Below are positions 23,571 to 31,994 of a stretch of DNA of 64,000 nucleotides, one piece after another (within the stretch, counting starts at the first letter, position 1; each line of letters starts with the position of its first letter). Below the pieces are notes generated by a model. It made no database searches. It was not told the origin of the DNA and was given only the letters and a program-made list of their open reading frames with translations. The translations under genes and the position numbers were made by a program. Source of the DNA: Palsa-465 sp963800475 (GTDB lineage: Bacteria; Actinomycetota; Thermoleophilia; Solirubrobacterales; Solirubrobacteraceae); contig CAWDAZ010000003.1 of assembly GCA_963800475.1 (NCBI GenBank), positions 62,001 to 126,000 of the forward strand, in the 5' to 3' direction.

Positions 23571-24848
23571 GTGCCTTCTGTGCGGATCCTGGGAAAGCTA
23601 ACGCGCTCCTGGAGCCCGGGGGTGGTATGGCCGCTCGGCGCGGCGGTAGTCCTCGGGCTGGCGATCCGGCTCTCCTATGTGCTTCTGACCCGCCACTACC
23701 GGCTGGCCGGCGACGCCCCGGAGTACGACCTGGAGGGCCTGCTGATCGCCCACGGCCACTGGTTCTGGACCGCCGCGCCGTACGGGATTCTCCACGCCGG
23801 TGCTTGGAAAGCGCCCGGCTACCCGGCCTGGGTCGGTCTGTGGTACGCGCTCCTGGGTCACCACCCGCTGGCGGTCCGCCTGGTCCAGGTGCTGCTCGGC
23901 CCGGTCACGATCGTGCTCACCTGGCAGCTGGGGCGGCGCATGTTCAGTCCGCGAGTTGGCCTGGTGGCCGCCTTCGTGGTCGCGGTCTACCCCCTCGCCT
24001 GGCAATTCGAGGAGCTGCTCTACTCCGAGTCGCTGGCCACGCCGCTCACGGTGGGGGCCCTGATCCTGATCCTCACCGGTGTTCCGTCGGCGCGGCGGGC
24101 CGCGGCCGCCGGCGTGGTCACTGGCCTGGCTCTCCTGGTGCGGCCGTCCAGCGAGTTCGTGCTGCTCGGCGCCCTCGTGTGCTGGAGCGTGTCGGTGGGC
24201 TGGCGGCGCGGCATCCCGCTGACGCTCCTGGCCGCCGCGCTGGCCGTGCTCGTGGTCGCACCCTGGACGATCCGCAACGCGGTCGTCCTGCACGGGTTCG
24301 TCCCGGTCTCGCTCCAGGACGCCGCGCTGTACGGCACCTTCAACGCGCAGGCGGCTCATGACCCAGTGTTTCCCTACGCGTGGCGCAAGGAGCCCCCCGA
24401 CGTGACCGCGCTGTTCGATCCCCGGCATCCGCTGAGCGACGTGACACTACGGGCGCGGCTGATCCAAGCCGGCACGACCTACATCGAGCACCATCCCGCC
24501 TCGGTTCCTGCCGCCTTCTTCTGGAACGGCCTGTCCCGATTATGGGATGTGCGGCGCCAGTCGCGGGCCCTGGTGGACGTTCCCTTCGAAGGGCGCAGCC
24601 GGCTGGTCAGCCAGATCGGGCTCGACATGTACTACGTCCTGCTGCCACTGGCGCTGGTCGGCCTCTACCGGGCGCGCCGGCAGCGGGCAATGGTGCTCGG
24701 AGTGCTCGCGCTCGCGCTGGGGGCCTCGATCGTCTTCACCGTCGAGGCCGGGACGCGCTATCGAGCGCCGCTCGAGCCTCTGATCGCCACGCTGGCCTGC
24801 GTCGGGGTGCTGGGCGCCGACGGCTCGCGGATAGTCTCGCGGCGATGA
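23571..24848 (+). CDS. GT-C (family 39/ArnT-like) membrane glycosyltransferase
   Basis: 425 aa with about ten transmembrane helices. The first external loop has the acidic AGDAPEYDLEG expected for the catalytic Asp of GT-C enzymes, which use polyprenyl-phosphate sugars outside the membrane. APGYPAWVGLWYALLG and FSPRVGLVAAFVVAVYPLAW follow, as in the PMT_2 family, and the protein ends AGTRYRAPLEPLIATLA. It would act after export, attaching a sugar to an extracytoplasmic glycan or protein. Start GTG 23571 or 23580. It overlaps the next gene by ATGA. Confidence 0.8.
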   Translation: MPSVRILGKLTRSWSPGVVWPLGAAVVLGLAIRLSYVLLTRHYRLAGDAPEYDLEGLLIAHGHWFWTAAPYGILHAGAWKAPGYPAWVGLWYALLGHHPLAVRLVQVLLGPVTIVLTWQLGRRMFSPRVGLVAAFVVAVYPLAWQFEELLYSESLATPLTVGALILILTGVPSARRAAAAGVVTGLALLVRPSSEFVLLGALVCWSVSVGWRRGIPLTLLAAALAVLVVAPWTIRNAVVLHGFVPVSLQDAALYGTFNAQAAHDPVFPYAWRKEPPDVTALFDPRHPLSDVTLRARLIQAGTTYIEHHPASVPAAFFWNGLSRLWDVRRQSRALVDVPFEGRSRLVSQIGLDMYYVLLPLALVGLYRARRQRAMVLGVLALALGASIVFTVEAGTRYRAPLEPLIATLACVGVLGADGSRIVSRR

Positions 24849-25732
24849 CCGCCCTCGCCACAGCCGCGCGCCGCGCCGCCGACCGGTCCCTGCGCCGGGC
24901 GCTCGAGCGGCTGCACAGGTCCTCGCCCGCACTGGTCCCCGAGTACCCGCTCGAGCTCTCCGCCCGATGGGGGTGGGGCGAGCCGGGTCCGCTGTCCTGG
25001 CTGGAGGAGCGGTTCGCCGCCGAGCGCGCAGCCTACGTTGAGACGATCGAGAGCGTCTGCGAGATGCTCGAATGGGCCCTGACCGTTCCACGCCATCCCG
25101 CGCCGCCGGAGCCCGGCTGGGAGAACGACTGGTGGGGGACGGTCGACGCCCTGGTCCAGTGCGCCGAGTTGAGACGGCGCGACCCGCCGGTGTATCTCGA
25201 GATCGGCTCCGGTCACTCCACCCTGTTCGCCCGGCGGGCGATCTCCGACTTCGGCCTTCGATCGCGGGTCGTCTGCGTCGACCCGGCGCCCCGCGCGGAT
25301 GTGGCCGGAGTGTGCGACGAGCTGATCCGGGCGCCGCTCCAGCGTGCCGTCAGCCCGGTGCTGGAGCGACTGGAAGCCGGGGGCGTCGTGCTGCTCGATG
25401 GCTCGCACGTCGCCCTGATGGGCACCGATGCCACGGTGTTCTTGCTGGAGATTCTGCCCCGCCTGCCGGCCGGGGTGCTGGTCGCGATCGACGATGTGTT
25501 CCTGCCCTGGGACTACCCGCCTCAGTGGCGCGAGCGGATCTACGGCGAGCAGTACTTGCTAGCGGCGTTCCTGCTCGGCGGAGCCGCCGGGTTCAGTGTG
25601 CGGTTTCCCGCCTGGTGGGTATGCCACCGTCCGGAGCTGGCCGATCGCCTGGCCGCGCTGTGGCCCGTGGTGGAGAACCGGTTCGGGCGGGCCGGCGCAT
25701 CACTCTGGCTGGAGCGCGATGCTGGCCGGTAG
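24845..25732 (+). CDS. Class I SAM-dependent methyltransferase (Methyltransf_24-like)
   Basis: 295 aa. The N-terminal 110 residues are helical and Arg/Trp-rich (ARWGWGEPGPLSWLEERFA). The SAM-binding part begins VYLEIGSGHSTLFARRA, with acidic VVCVDPAPRADV and VLLDGSHVALMGTDATVFLLEIL, the pattern of methyltransferases whose motif IV is DGSH. VLVAIDDVFLPWDYPP follows. ATGA overlap with the GT39 gene and a 14-base overlap with the next methyltransferase make a three-gene operon. Substrate unknown; likely sugar or lipid-linked sugar. Confidence 0.78.
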   Translation: MTALATAARRAADRSLRRALERLHRSSPALVPEYPLELSARWGWGEPGPLSWLEERFAAERAAYVETIESVCEMLEWALTVPRHPAPPEPGWENDWWGTVDALVQCAELRRRDPPVYLEIGSGHSTLFARRAISDFGLRSRVVCVDPAPRADVAGVCDELIRAPLQRAVSPVLERLEAGGVVLLDGSHVALMGTDATVFLLEILPRLPAGVLVAIDDVFLPWDYPPQWRERIYGEQYLLAAFLLGGAAGFSVRFPAWWVCHRPELADRLAALWPVVENRFGRAGASLWLERDAGR

Positions 25733-26417
25733 CGCGCGGCGCATCGCCGACGAGCTGCCGACTCAAGCACTCGTGCTCGACGCGGGTGGCGGGGCGAGCC
25801 CATTCGCCCGGGCCGACTGGGTGATCGACCTGCTCTCCTACGAGCAGCGGGGCCTCTACGGGTCCCCTCCAGACCCCAGCCGCGAGCGCTTCTCCGCCGC
25901 CACCTGGGTGACGCGCGACATCTGCGACCGCGAGCCGTGGCCGTTCGCGGACCGCCAGTTCGACTTCTCCGTGTGCTCGCACACGCTGGAAGACGTCCGC
26001 GATCCGATCTTCGTGTGTCGCGAGCTCGAGCGGGTGTCCCGGGCGGGGTACATCGAGGTTCCCTCGCGCCTGGAAGAGCAGTCCTACGGGGTCCACGGCC
26101 CGTGGGTGGGCTGGAGCCACCACCGCTGGCTGGTGGACGTGGAGGAGGACTCACTCACGTTTGTATCCAAGCCCCACGTCCTGCACGCCCGGGAAAGCGA
26201 TCACTTCCCGGCCGGCTTTCACGAAGCGCTGACGCCTGAGGAGCGGGTGCAGCGCCTGTGGTGGCAGGACCGGGTGGTGGCCCGCGAGCATGTGTTCCTC
26301 GACGCGGCGTCGCTCGATGCCTACCTGAGCGAGTTCGTGGCCGACCATCGTCCGCCGGCGCGGACCACCGAGCGGCGCGGCCTCAGAGACCGCCTGGCTC
26401 GGTCTCGGCTGCGCTGA
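25719..26417 (+). CDS. Class I SAM-dependent methyltransferase (Methyltransf_11-like)
   Basis: 232 aa. Motif I is VLDAGGGASPFARADW, then FDFSVCSHTLEDVRDP as motif IV and a Glu/Arg-rich middle. WWQDRVVAREHVF and a short C-terminal tail follow. The first 13 residues overlap the upstream methyltransferase; ATG 25719 is chosen because the frame before it is shadow of that gene. The last 35 bases overlap the convergent WYHT copy D. It may be a methyltransferase or a related SAM-binding protein. Confidence 0.75.
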   Translation: MLAGSARRIADELPTQALVLDAGGGASPFARADWVIDLLSYEQRGLYGSPPDPSRERFSAATWVTRDICDREPWPFADRQFDFSVCSHTLEDVRDPIFVCRELERVSRAGYIEVPSRLEEQSYGVHGPWVGWSHHRWLVDVEEDSLTFVSKPHVLHARESDHFPAGFHEALTPEERVQRLWWQDRVVAREHVFLDAASLDAYLSEFVADHRPPARTTERRGLRDRLARSRLR

Positions 26418-27270
26418 GACCGTCAAGACCTCGCCGCGGCCGGGCCAGCAGCGCGGCGTGGGGGACGCCGTTTACCCCTCCGAGCAACCGGCGCGCCAGC
26501 CCCGGTCCCAGGTCGCGGAGCCGCGGCCTGCTGGTCCGGCCGGACGGCTGGCCGGTCGGATGACCCGCGCCGAACGGCTCGGCGAACGGCCCCACGGCGC
26601 GCTCGATCTGGAACCCGGCTGCCTCGAGCAGCCGGCGGTGTCCGGCGGTGTTCGGGGTCCACCACTGGCACACGTTGTCATCACGGGAGAGCTCGGCCAC
26701 GGGGGAATGCCGGGACATACGCGTAAGCGGCAGCGAGATCGCCTCCACCGACAGAAACCACCCGCTGCACACAGAGCGGATCGCCTCCAGCGCCCTGACC
26801 GGATCGCGCAGGTGCAGCAGCAGGCTCCCGCACACCACCACGTCGAAATGTCCGACCGCCTGCGGGCTCAACGCGTAGACGTTGATCGCACGCTTGTCCG
26901 CCGAGGAGCCCAGTAGTTCCCGCGCCACCTCGAACCCCTGGCCCTTCTGGCCGGCCAGAAGGGCCAGGCCGGCTCCCCCGCGGGCGCGCGCCGACGCCGG
27001 CCAGTCCCAATCGGTGTGGTCGGGAATGTCGGTGGCCACCACCTCCCGGGCCCCGCGCCGCTCCAGCTCGAACGCGTAGAACCCGTCATAGGTGCCGACG
27101 TCCAGGCAGCGCCGGCCGGCCACCTCCGGCCAGGGAAGCCGCTCGACCAGCCCGCGGAGATCGAACCAGCCCGGGGTGAGGATGCCGCCGGGCAGCTCGA
27201 GCGTGTGGTACCACAGCGCCACCCCGTCGACGGCGGCGCGAGTCGCGGCGGGCGTGGCGGCGGACGGCAC
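26383..27270 (-). CDS. SAM-dependent methyltransferase, WYHT family copy D
   Basis: 295 aa, longest copy. LWYHTLELPGGILTPGWFDLR at about residues 19-38, CLDVGTYDGFYAFELERRG, acidic VVATDIPDHTDWDWP, FDVVVCGSLLLHLRDPVRALEAI, and QWWTPNTAGHRRLLEAAGF. A 30-residue C-terminal tail rich in Arg and Gly is extra. The GTG start has TACCGT eight bases upstream, on the other side of the promoter module shared with the glycosyltransferase at 27311. Confidence 0.82.
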   Translation of the reverse strand: MPSAATPAATRAAVDGVALWYHTLELPGGILTPGWFDLRGLVERLPWPEVAGRRCLDVGTYDGFYAFELERRGAREVVATDIPDHTDWDWPASARARGGAGLALLAGQKGQGFEVARELLGSSADKRAINVYALSPQAVGHFDVVVCGSLLLHLRDPVRALEAIRSVCSGWFLSVEAISLPLTRMSRHSPVAELSRDDNVCQWWTPNTAGHRRLLEAAGFQIERAVGPFAEPFGAGHPTGQPSGRTSRPRLRDLGPGLARRLLGGVNGVPHAALLARPRRGLDGLSAAETEPGGL

Positions 27271-27278
27271 GGCCGCCG

Positions 27279-27284
27279 ACGGTA
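27279..27284 (-). promoter_or_regulatory. -10 box TACCGT for methyltransferase D
   Basis: Ends eight bases before the GTG at 27270; half of a 40-bp divergent promoter module. Confidence 0.5.
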
Positions 27285-27295
27285 CCAGCGGCCGT

Positions 27296-27301
27296 TAGCC
27301 T
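27296..27301 (+). promoter_or_regulatory. -10 box TAGCCT for the glycosyltransferase at 27311
   Basis: Nine bases before the ATG at 27311; other half of the 40-bp divergent module. Confidence 0.45.
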
Positions 27302-27310
27302 GGCGGCGCC

Positions 27311-28255
27311 ATGGAGATCAAGACGCAGGTCAGCGTGATCGTCCCCGCCCGCGACGCTCGCCTGACGCTCCCGGACACGCTTGAGGCCCTCGCCCGGCAG
27401 ACATTCGCCGGCCGCTTCGAGGTGATCGTGGTCGATGACGGCTCGGTGGACGGGACCGGTGAGCTCGCGGGCGACCATCGGGCGGTAACCCGTGTGCTCC
27501 GGCTGGACGGCCGGGGACCCGCCGCCGCCCGCAACGCGGGTGCCCTGGCCGCCGGCGCCGCCAAACTCGCGTTCCTGGACGCTGACTGCCGGCCGACCCC
27601 CGGCTGGCTGGCGGCAGGGACGGCCGCGCTGAGCGGGGCCGATCTGGTGCTGGGCGAGACACGCCCCCGCGCCGAGGACCCGGTCGGTCCATTTGACCGG
27701 ACCTTGACCGTGGTCGGCTGCTCGCCCCTGTTCGAGAGCGCGAATCTGTTCGTCGTCCGGGACCTGTTCGACGGCGTGGGCGGCTTCGAGAGCTGGCTGG
27801 GACCCCGGACGGGCAAGGAGCTGGGAGAGGACGTTTGGTTCGGCTGGCGGGCGCGGCGGGCCGGCGCCACCGTGCGGGCCTGCCCCGAGGCCCTGGCCCA
27901 TCACGTGGTGGAGAAGCGTGGCATGACTAAGTACGCCGCGGAGCGCTGGCGCCTGCGGTTCTTCCCAGCGCTGGTCAGACGCGTTCCCGAGCTGCGCCGG
28001 GAGCTCTTCTACGCCAGGGTGTTCCTCAACCCTCGTGCTGCCGCGTTCGATGCGGCCGTGGCGTCGCTCGCCGCCACCCGCCTCACCCGGCGGCGATGGT
28101 TGGCCGCTGGAGCGCTGCCCTACGCGCTCGTGCTGTCGCGGGATCTGCGTGAACCGCACGGCCCGGCGAAGCTCGTCGGCCGCTCGCTCGCCGACGCGGT
28201 CGGGCTGGCGGCGCTGGTGGTAGGCAGTCTGCGTGATCGCACGCTGCTGCTCTGA
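27311..28255 (+). CDS. Family 2 glycosyltransferase
   Basis: 314 aa. VSVIVPARDARLTLPDTLEAL, FEVIVVDDGSVDGT, GPAAARNAGALAAG, and metal-binding FLDADCRPTPGW. ELGEDVWFGWRARRAG gives the ED motif; RWRLRFFPALVRRVPELRRELFYARVFLNPRA precedes a C-terminal tail ending VVGSLRDRTLLL, matching the tails of the GT2 genes at 12550 and 16546. Single plus-strand gene between two minus-strand methyltransferase genes. Substrates unknown. Confidence 0.85.
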   Translation: MEIKTQVSVIVPARDARLTLPDTLEALARQTFAGRFEVIVVDDGSVDGTGELAGDHRAVTRVLRLDGRGPAAARNAGALAAGAAKLAFLDADCRPTPGWLAAGTAALSGADLVLGETRPRAEDPVGPFDRTLTVVGCSPLFESANLFVVRDLFDGVGGFESWLGPRTGKELGEDVWFGWRARRAGATVRACPEALAHHVVEKRGMTKYAAERWRLRFFPALVRRVPELRRELFYARVFLNPRAAAFDAAVASLAATRLTRRRWLAAGALPYALVLSRDLREPHGPAKLVGRSLADAVGLAALVVGSLRDRTLLL

Positions 28256-28271
28256 GCGCGTCTGTCCTCGT

Positions 28272-29003
28272 TCAGCGCGGCTCGACGACCCCGCGCATCA
28301 CCGCCCGCCGTCCTTTCCAAGGACCGCCCTGGCGGGTCGGCAGCTCAAACTGCCTGCCCACCTGCACCTCGTCAAATCCCACCGCCAGCATCATCCGCTC
28401 CAGGCTGGCCTCGCTGAGCAGCCACCAGCGGAACTCCTCGATGCCGTCGAACTCGGCCAGTGGGCGGCGGCGGCGCAGCCGGAAGCGCGTGACCGGATTG
28501 CACAGGATCGCGCTGCCCCGGCAGACCGAGTGCATGCGCTGGACGGCGGTGATCGGGTCCTTGAGGTGGACTAGCAGATCGCCACAGAAGATCAGGTCGA
28601 ACTCGCCCAGGTCCGGCCCCAGCTCGTATACCGATCGCTCCACGCGCCGCACCGATGAGTCCAGCGCCGCATGCGCCAGGCCGAAGCGCTCGGCCTTGGT
28701 CTCATCGAGCGTCGGCGTGACGCGCTGGCGCCAGCGGGGCGGCCAGTCGAGCTCGTCCGGGTCGCCCACGTCGATCGCCAGAACCTCGGCTGCGCCGCGG
28801 CGCTCCATCTCGAAGGCCCAGAACCCGTCCATGGTTCCCACGTCCAAGCAGCGCATCCCGGTCAGCTCGGCCGGCATCAGGTAACGATCGACGGCCGGTC
28901 GGTGGTCGAACATGCCTTGGGTGACCACGCCGTCCCCGAGTTCCAGAGTGTGGTACCAGCGCAGGCGGGACGCCTGCTCGGCCAGGCGCGCAGCCTCGTT
29001 CAC
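28272..29003 (-). CDS. SAM-dependent methyltransferase, WYHT family copy E
   Basis: 243 aa. RWYHTLELGDGVVTQGMFDHR at about residues 13-33, CLDVGTMDGFWAFEMERRG, LAIDVGDPDELDWP, and FDLIFCGDLLVHLKDPITAVQRM. The remainder (RWWLLSEASLERMMLAVGF) follows the family pattern, with no C-terminal extension. GTG start at 29003 overlaps the upstream glycosyltransferase stop as GTGA, so the two are translationally coupled: direct evidence that this methyltransferase family works with glycosyltransferases. Confidence 0.82.
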   Translation of the reverse strand: MNEAARLAEQASRLRWYHTLELGDGVVTQGMFDHRPAVDRYLMPAELTGMRCLDVGTMDGFWAFEMERRGAAEVLAIDVGDPDELDWPPRWRQRVTPTLDETKAERFGLAHAALDSSVRRVERSVYELGPDLGEFDLIFCGDLLVHLKDPITAVQRMHSVCRGSAILCNPVTRFRLRRRRPLAEFDGIEEFRWWLLSEASLERMMLAVGFDEVQVGRQFELPTRQGGPWKGRRAVMRGVVEPR

Positions 29004-29938
29004 GAGATGCCGGCTCCTGCTGCGGCCCGAACTCCCTGCAGATGGGCCCGCAGCCAGGCCCGGGTCTGCGCGCGGGGCGTGCGCCAGCGTGGGCTGATCG
29101 CGGACAGGGGCGTCATCCAGGCCAGGCGTCCCGCCGCCCCGGCGATGTTCACCAACCCGGTCGCCCACATCCGCGCAGCCCCGCGTCGGCGGCGCAGCAG
29201 CGCGTACGTGGCACCCATGAACCGGTCGGCTCGCTCGGCGCCGAACGCCGAGGAGGTGGCGGCGCCCGAATGGTGCTCGACGCGGGCCCGGGGCTCGTAC
29301 CGCGTCAGCCAGCCGTGCTCGTGCAGGCGCCATCCGAGGTCGAGATCCTCCGCGTACAGCCACTGGTCTTCGTCGAAGCCTCCGACCGCGTCGAAAGCCG
29401 CCCTCCTGAACAGCAGGCAGGCGCCGAGCGCCCACGGCACCGGGCGCGGACGCTCGCTGTCCCAGAAGCCCTCCAGGCAGAGGCGGTCGGCCATCCGCGG
29501 GCTGACCCGGTATAGGCCGAGGTTGAACACCAGCGTCAGTGGGAGGGTGGGGAGGGGATGCACCGAGTGCTCGGTGTCTCCGCCGGGCAGCAGCAGCCGG
29601 GGGGCAACGCAGCCGACCCGGGGGTCGGCCGCCGCCTCGAGCATGGCCTTCATTGCCCCGGGTTGAATCGAGGTATCCGCATTAGCCGCCATCAGCCACG
29701 GCGAATCGCTGCGGCGGGCCACCAGGTTCACCGCCCGCCCGTAGCCGAGGTTCTCTCCCGCCTCGATCACGTTCGCCCACTCCGCGGCCTCGCGCGCCAT
29801 CTCGGCCGAGCCGTCATCCGAGTCGTTGTCCACCACCCACACCTCGGCCCGGCCCGAGTCGACCTCGGACCGGAGCGAGCGCAGGCACCGGAGCAGCAGC
29901 TCGCGGGTGTTCCACGAGACCACCGCGACAGTTACCAC
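29000..29938 (-). CDS. Family 2 glycosyltransferase, rhamnosyltransferase-like
   Basis: 312 aa. VAVVSWNTRELLLRCLRSL, VWVVDNDSDDGS (DND), AGENLGYGRAVNL, LMAANADTSIQPG, then VPWALGACLLFRRAAFDAVGGFDE and YAEDLDLGWRLHEHGW. This set is typical of WcaA/RfbF-type enzymes that include dTDP-rhamnosyltransferases; donor identity is inference. The C-terminal part (about 60 residues) is basic. GTG 29938 is chosen because CATACT at 29947-29952 lies eight bases upstream and family homology begins there; the long upstream frame is opposite the GT4 gene. Confidence 0.84.
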   Translation of the reverse strand: MVTVAVVSWNTRELLLRCLRSLRSEVDSGRAEVWVVDNDSDDGSAEMAREAAEWANVIEAGENLGYGRAVNLVARRSDSPWLMAANADTSIQPGAMKAMLEAAADPRVGCVAPRLLLPGGDTEHSVHPLPTLPLTLVFNLGLYRVSPRMADRLCLEGFWDSERPRPVPWALGACLLFRRAAFDAVGGFDEDQWLYAEDLDLGWRLHEHGWLTRYEPRARVEHHSGAATSSAFGAERADRFMGATYALLRRRRGAARMWATGLVNIAGAAGRLAWMTPLSAISPRWRTPRAQTRAWLRAHLQGVRAAAGAGIS

Positions 29939-29964
29939 GGCGCGGGAGTATGGCGGACGGAGAT

Positions 29965-29970
29965 TATGAT
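29965..29970 (+). promoter_or_regulatory. -10 box TATGAT for the GT4 gene
   Basis: Ten bases before the ATG at 29981. The earlier ATG at 29966 lies inside this box, so 29981 is preferred. With the minus-strand CATACT (29947-29952) it makes a 42-bp divergent module. Confidence 0.5.
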
Positions 29971-29980
29971 CCCGCCCCGA

Positions 29981-31198
29981 ATGCCGGCGCCCGTGCGAGT
30001 CCTCGCGATCGGCAACGCCTACCCGCCCCATCACCTGGGCGGATACGAGATCATCTGGCGGGGTGTGACCGAGCACCTGCGCGGCGAGGGCCACAGCGTG
30101 CGCGTGCTGGTCACCGACCATCGTGCCCCCCACGCCGTTCCGGGATCCGCGGATGAGCCGGATGTTCACCGCGAACTCGATTGGTACTGGCGAGATCACC
30201 GCTGGCGCTCGATGGGGCCAGTCCGGCGTCTGGAGCTGGAGCGCCACAACGCCGAGGTGTTCGATCGCCACGTGCGCGAGTTCGAGCCCGACGTGATCGC
30301 CTGGTGGCCGGTAGGCGGAATGTCGCTGGGATTGATCGAGCGGGCCAGGCGACGTGGACTGGCGTCGATCTTCTTCGTGCTCGACTACTGGCCCATCTAC
30401 GGGCCGCGTCACGACCTGTGGCTGCGTCTGTGGTCGCGGCTGCGTCCGCTGGCCCCCCTGGCCGAACGGATCACTGGACTGCCGGCGGGGCTGGATCTGC
30501 CCGCAGCCGGTCGGTGGGTGTTCTGCTCGCACTGCGTGGAGGAGGTGATTCTGGGTGCCCACCCCGGGATCGCGCCGACCGGCGTCATCCCGCCCGGGAT
30601 TGACCGCGAGTTCCTGGCCGCTCCGGGCGAGTCGGCACCGGCGCCGTGGCGGTGGCGGCTGCTGTATGCCGGGCGTGTGGTCGAGCAGAAGGGGGTGCTC
30701 ACCGCGGTTCAGAGCCTGGCCGAGCTTCCGGACGCGGAGCTGCGGGTGGTGGGGGAGGGGGATGAGTCCTACCGCAGCTCTCTGCTGGCCGCCGCAGCCC
30801 GGCTCGGCGTCGGGGATCGGCTCGCGCTGGAGCCTCCCCGTCCCCGCAGCGAGCTGATCGACGTCTACCGGTGGGCCGATGTGGTGGTATTCCCCGTGGC
30901 TTGGGACGAGCCGTGGGGACTCGTGCCTCTGGAGGCGATGGCACTTGGCCGGCCGGTGGCGGCGACCGGAAGAGGCGGATCCGGCGAGTACCTGGCCGAC
31001 GGCCAGAACGCGGTCCTGTTCGCGGCCGGTGATTCATCGGCGCTGGCCGGTGCCGTGCGCCGGCTGGCCCGGGATCCCGCCCTTCGGGAGCGGCTGGTGC
31101 GGGCCGGACACCGCACGGCTGCCGCGCACTCAGAGGAGGGGTTCAATCGCCGGGCGGCGGCGGAGATCCTGGCTGCGGCACGGGGACGGTCCGCCTGA
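29981..31198 (+). CDS. Family 4 glycosyltransferase
   Basis: 405 aa, GT-B fold. MPAPVRVLAIGNAYPPHHLGG with the N-terminal Gly-Gly acceptor loop; an unusual Trp-rich stretch LDWYWRDHRWRSMGPVRRLEL follows. The C-terminal domain has PPGIDREFL, LLYAGRVVEQKGVLTAVQSL and DEPWGLVPLEAMALGRPVAATGRGG, the E-x7-E donor-binding motif. A GGSGEYLADGQNAVLF loop binds the nucleotide. Its last 56 bases overlap the convergent dolichol-phosphate-mannose-synthase-like gene. Predicted retaining transferase of the glycan locus. Confidence 0.86.
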   Translation: MPAPVRVLAIGNAYPPHHLGGYEIIWRGVTEHLRGEGHSVRVLVTDHRAPHAVPGSADEPDVHRELDWYWRDHRWRSMGPVRRLELERHNAEVFDRHVREFEPDVIAWWPVGGMSLGLIERARRRGLASIFFVLDYWPIYGPRHDLWLRLWSRLRPLAPLAERITGLPAGLDLPAAGRWVFCSHCVEEVILGAHPGIAPTGVIPPGIDREFLAAPGESAPAPWRWRLLYAGRVVEQKGVLTAVQSLAELPDAELRVVGEGDESYRSSLLAAAARLGVGDRLALEPPRPRSELIDVYRWADVVVFPVAWDEPWGLVPLEAMALGRPVAATGRGGSGEYLADGQNAVLFAAGDSSALAGAVRRLARDPALRERLVRAGHRTAAAHSEEGFNRRAAAEILAAARGRSA

Positions 31199-31994
31199 GC
31201 GGCGCGCTGGCCGCGATCTGCCCCCGGAGTCTCAACGATTCCCTCAGCGCGGCCAGCGAGAAACGCACCAGCCGCCATGGCACCGGCGACCACGCTCCAT
31301 GGCCCCAGGTCGTGCCCTTGGCCGCCGCCCCCCGGCGCACTCGATGGGTGACATCGACCTCGACCAGGGCCACCCCGCGGCGCGCCGCGATCACCGTCAG
31401 GTACAGGTTGGGGATCAGGCACGGGTCGGGGAGCCGGGCCAGCAGGTCCTCGAGCAAGCTGCCCTCGTATCCCCGTAGCGGGCAGTTGGGATCCCGTGCC
31501 GCCACGCCGAAGCTGGCGTGGACGTAGGCCCGCAGAAGCCTGGTCATGACCATCCGGAACCATGGGTCCTGACGAAACCGGCGCACGCCCGAGACGGCGT
31601 GTGCCTGATCTATCAGCAACACCAGCGCCCGGCGCAGGTCGCTGCCGTGGAACTGGCCGTCGCCGTCCACCTGGAGGACGAAGTCGGGCTGGTTCGCAAG
31701 TGCCTGGCCGTAGGCGATCAGCAGGCTGGGGCCGTGGCCGAGGTTCTGGGGGTTGCGGACCAGCTCGAGCTCGGCGGCCAGCACGGCCGCGGCGGCCAGC
31801 ACGACGTCGCCGGTGCCGTCGCTGGAGTGGTCGTCGACGACGATCAGGCGCAGCGAGGCGGAGTGGGGGGCCAGCGCATGATCGATCTCCCTCAGAAAGC
31901 CCCCGATGCCCTCGGCCTCGTTATACGCCGGGATCGCGACCGCAACCGTCGGTTTGCCCGCGGCCTGGCGCGGTAGCGGGTTGCCCTGCATCAT
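31143..31994 (-). CDS. Family 2 glycosyltransferase, polyprenyl-phosphate sugar synthase-like
   Basis: 283 aa. TVAVAIPAYNEAEGIGGFLREI, LIVVDDHSSDGTG, ELVRNPQNLGHGPSLLIAYGQAL and FVLQVDGDGQF are the DPM1/Ppm1-type signatures: enzymes that load a sugar onto polyprenyl phosphate for later use by GT-C transferases. CPLRGYEGSLLEDLLARLP matches the region after the catalytic loop. The GT39 protein in this locus needs such donors, so the two may work together (inference). No C-terminal membrane domain. Its ATG overlaps the upstream methyltransferase as ATGA. Confidence 0.82.
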   Translation of the reverse strand: MMQGNPLPRQAAGKPTVAVAIPAYNEAEGIGGFLREIDHALAPHSASLRLIVVDDHSSDGTGDVVLAAAAVLAAELELVRNPQNLGHGPSLLIAYGQALANQPDFVLQVDGDGQFHGSDLRRALVLLIDQAHAVSGVRRFRQDPWFRMVMTRLLRAYVHASFGVAARDPNCPLRGYEGSLLEDLLARLPDPCLIPNLYLTVIAARRGVALVEVDVTHRVRRGAAAKGTTWGHGAWSPVPWRLVRFSLAALRESLRLRGQIAASAPLRRTVPVPQPGSPPPPGD

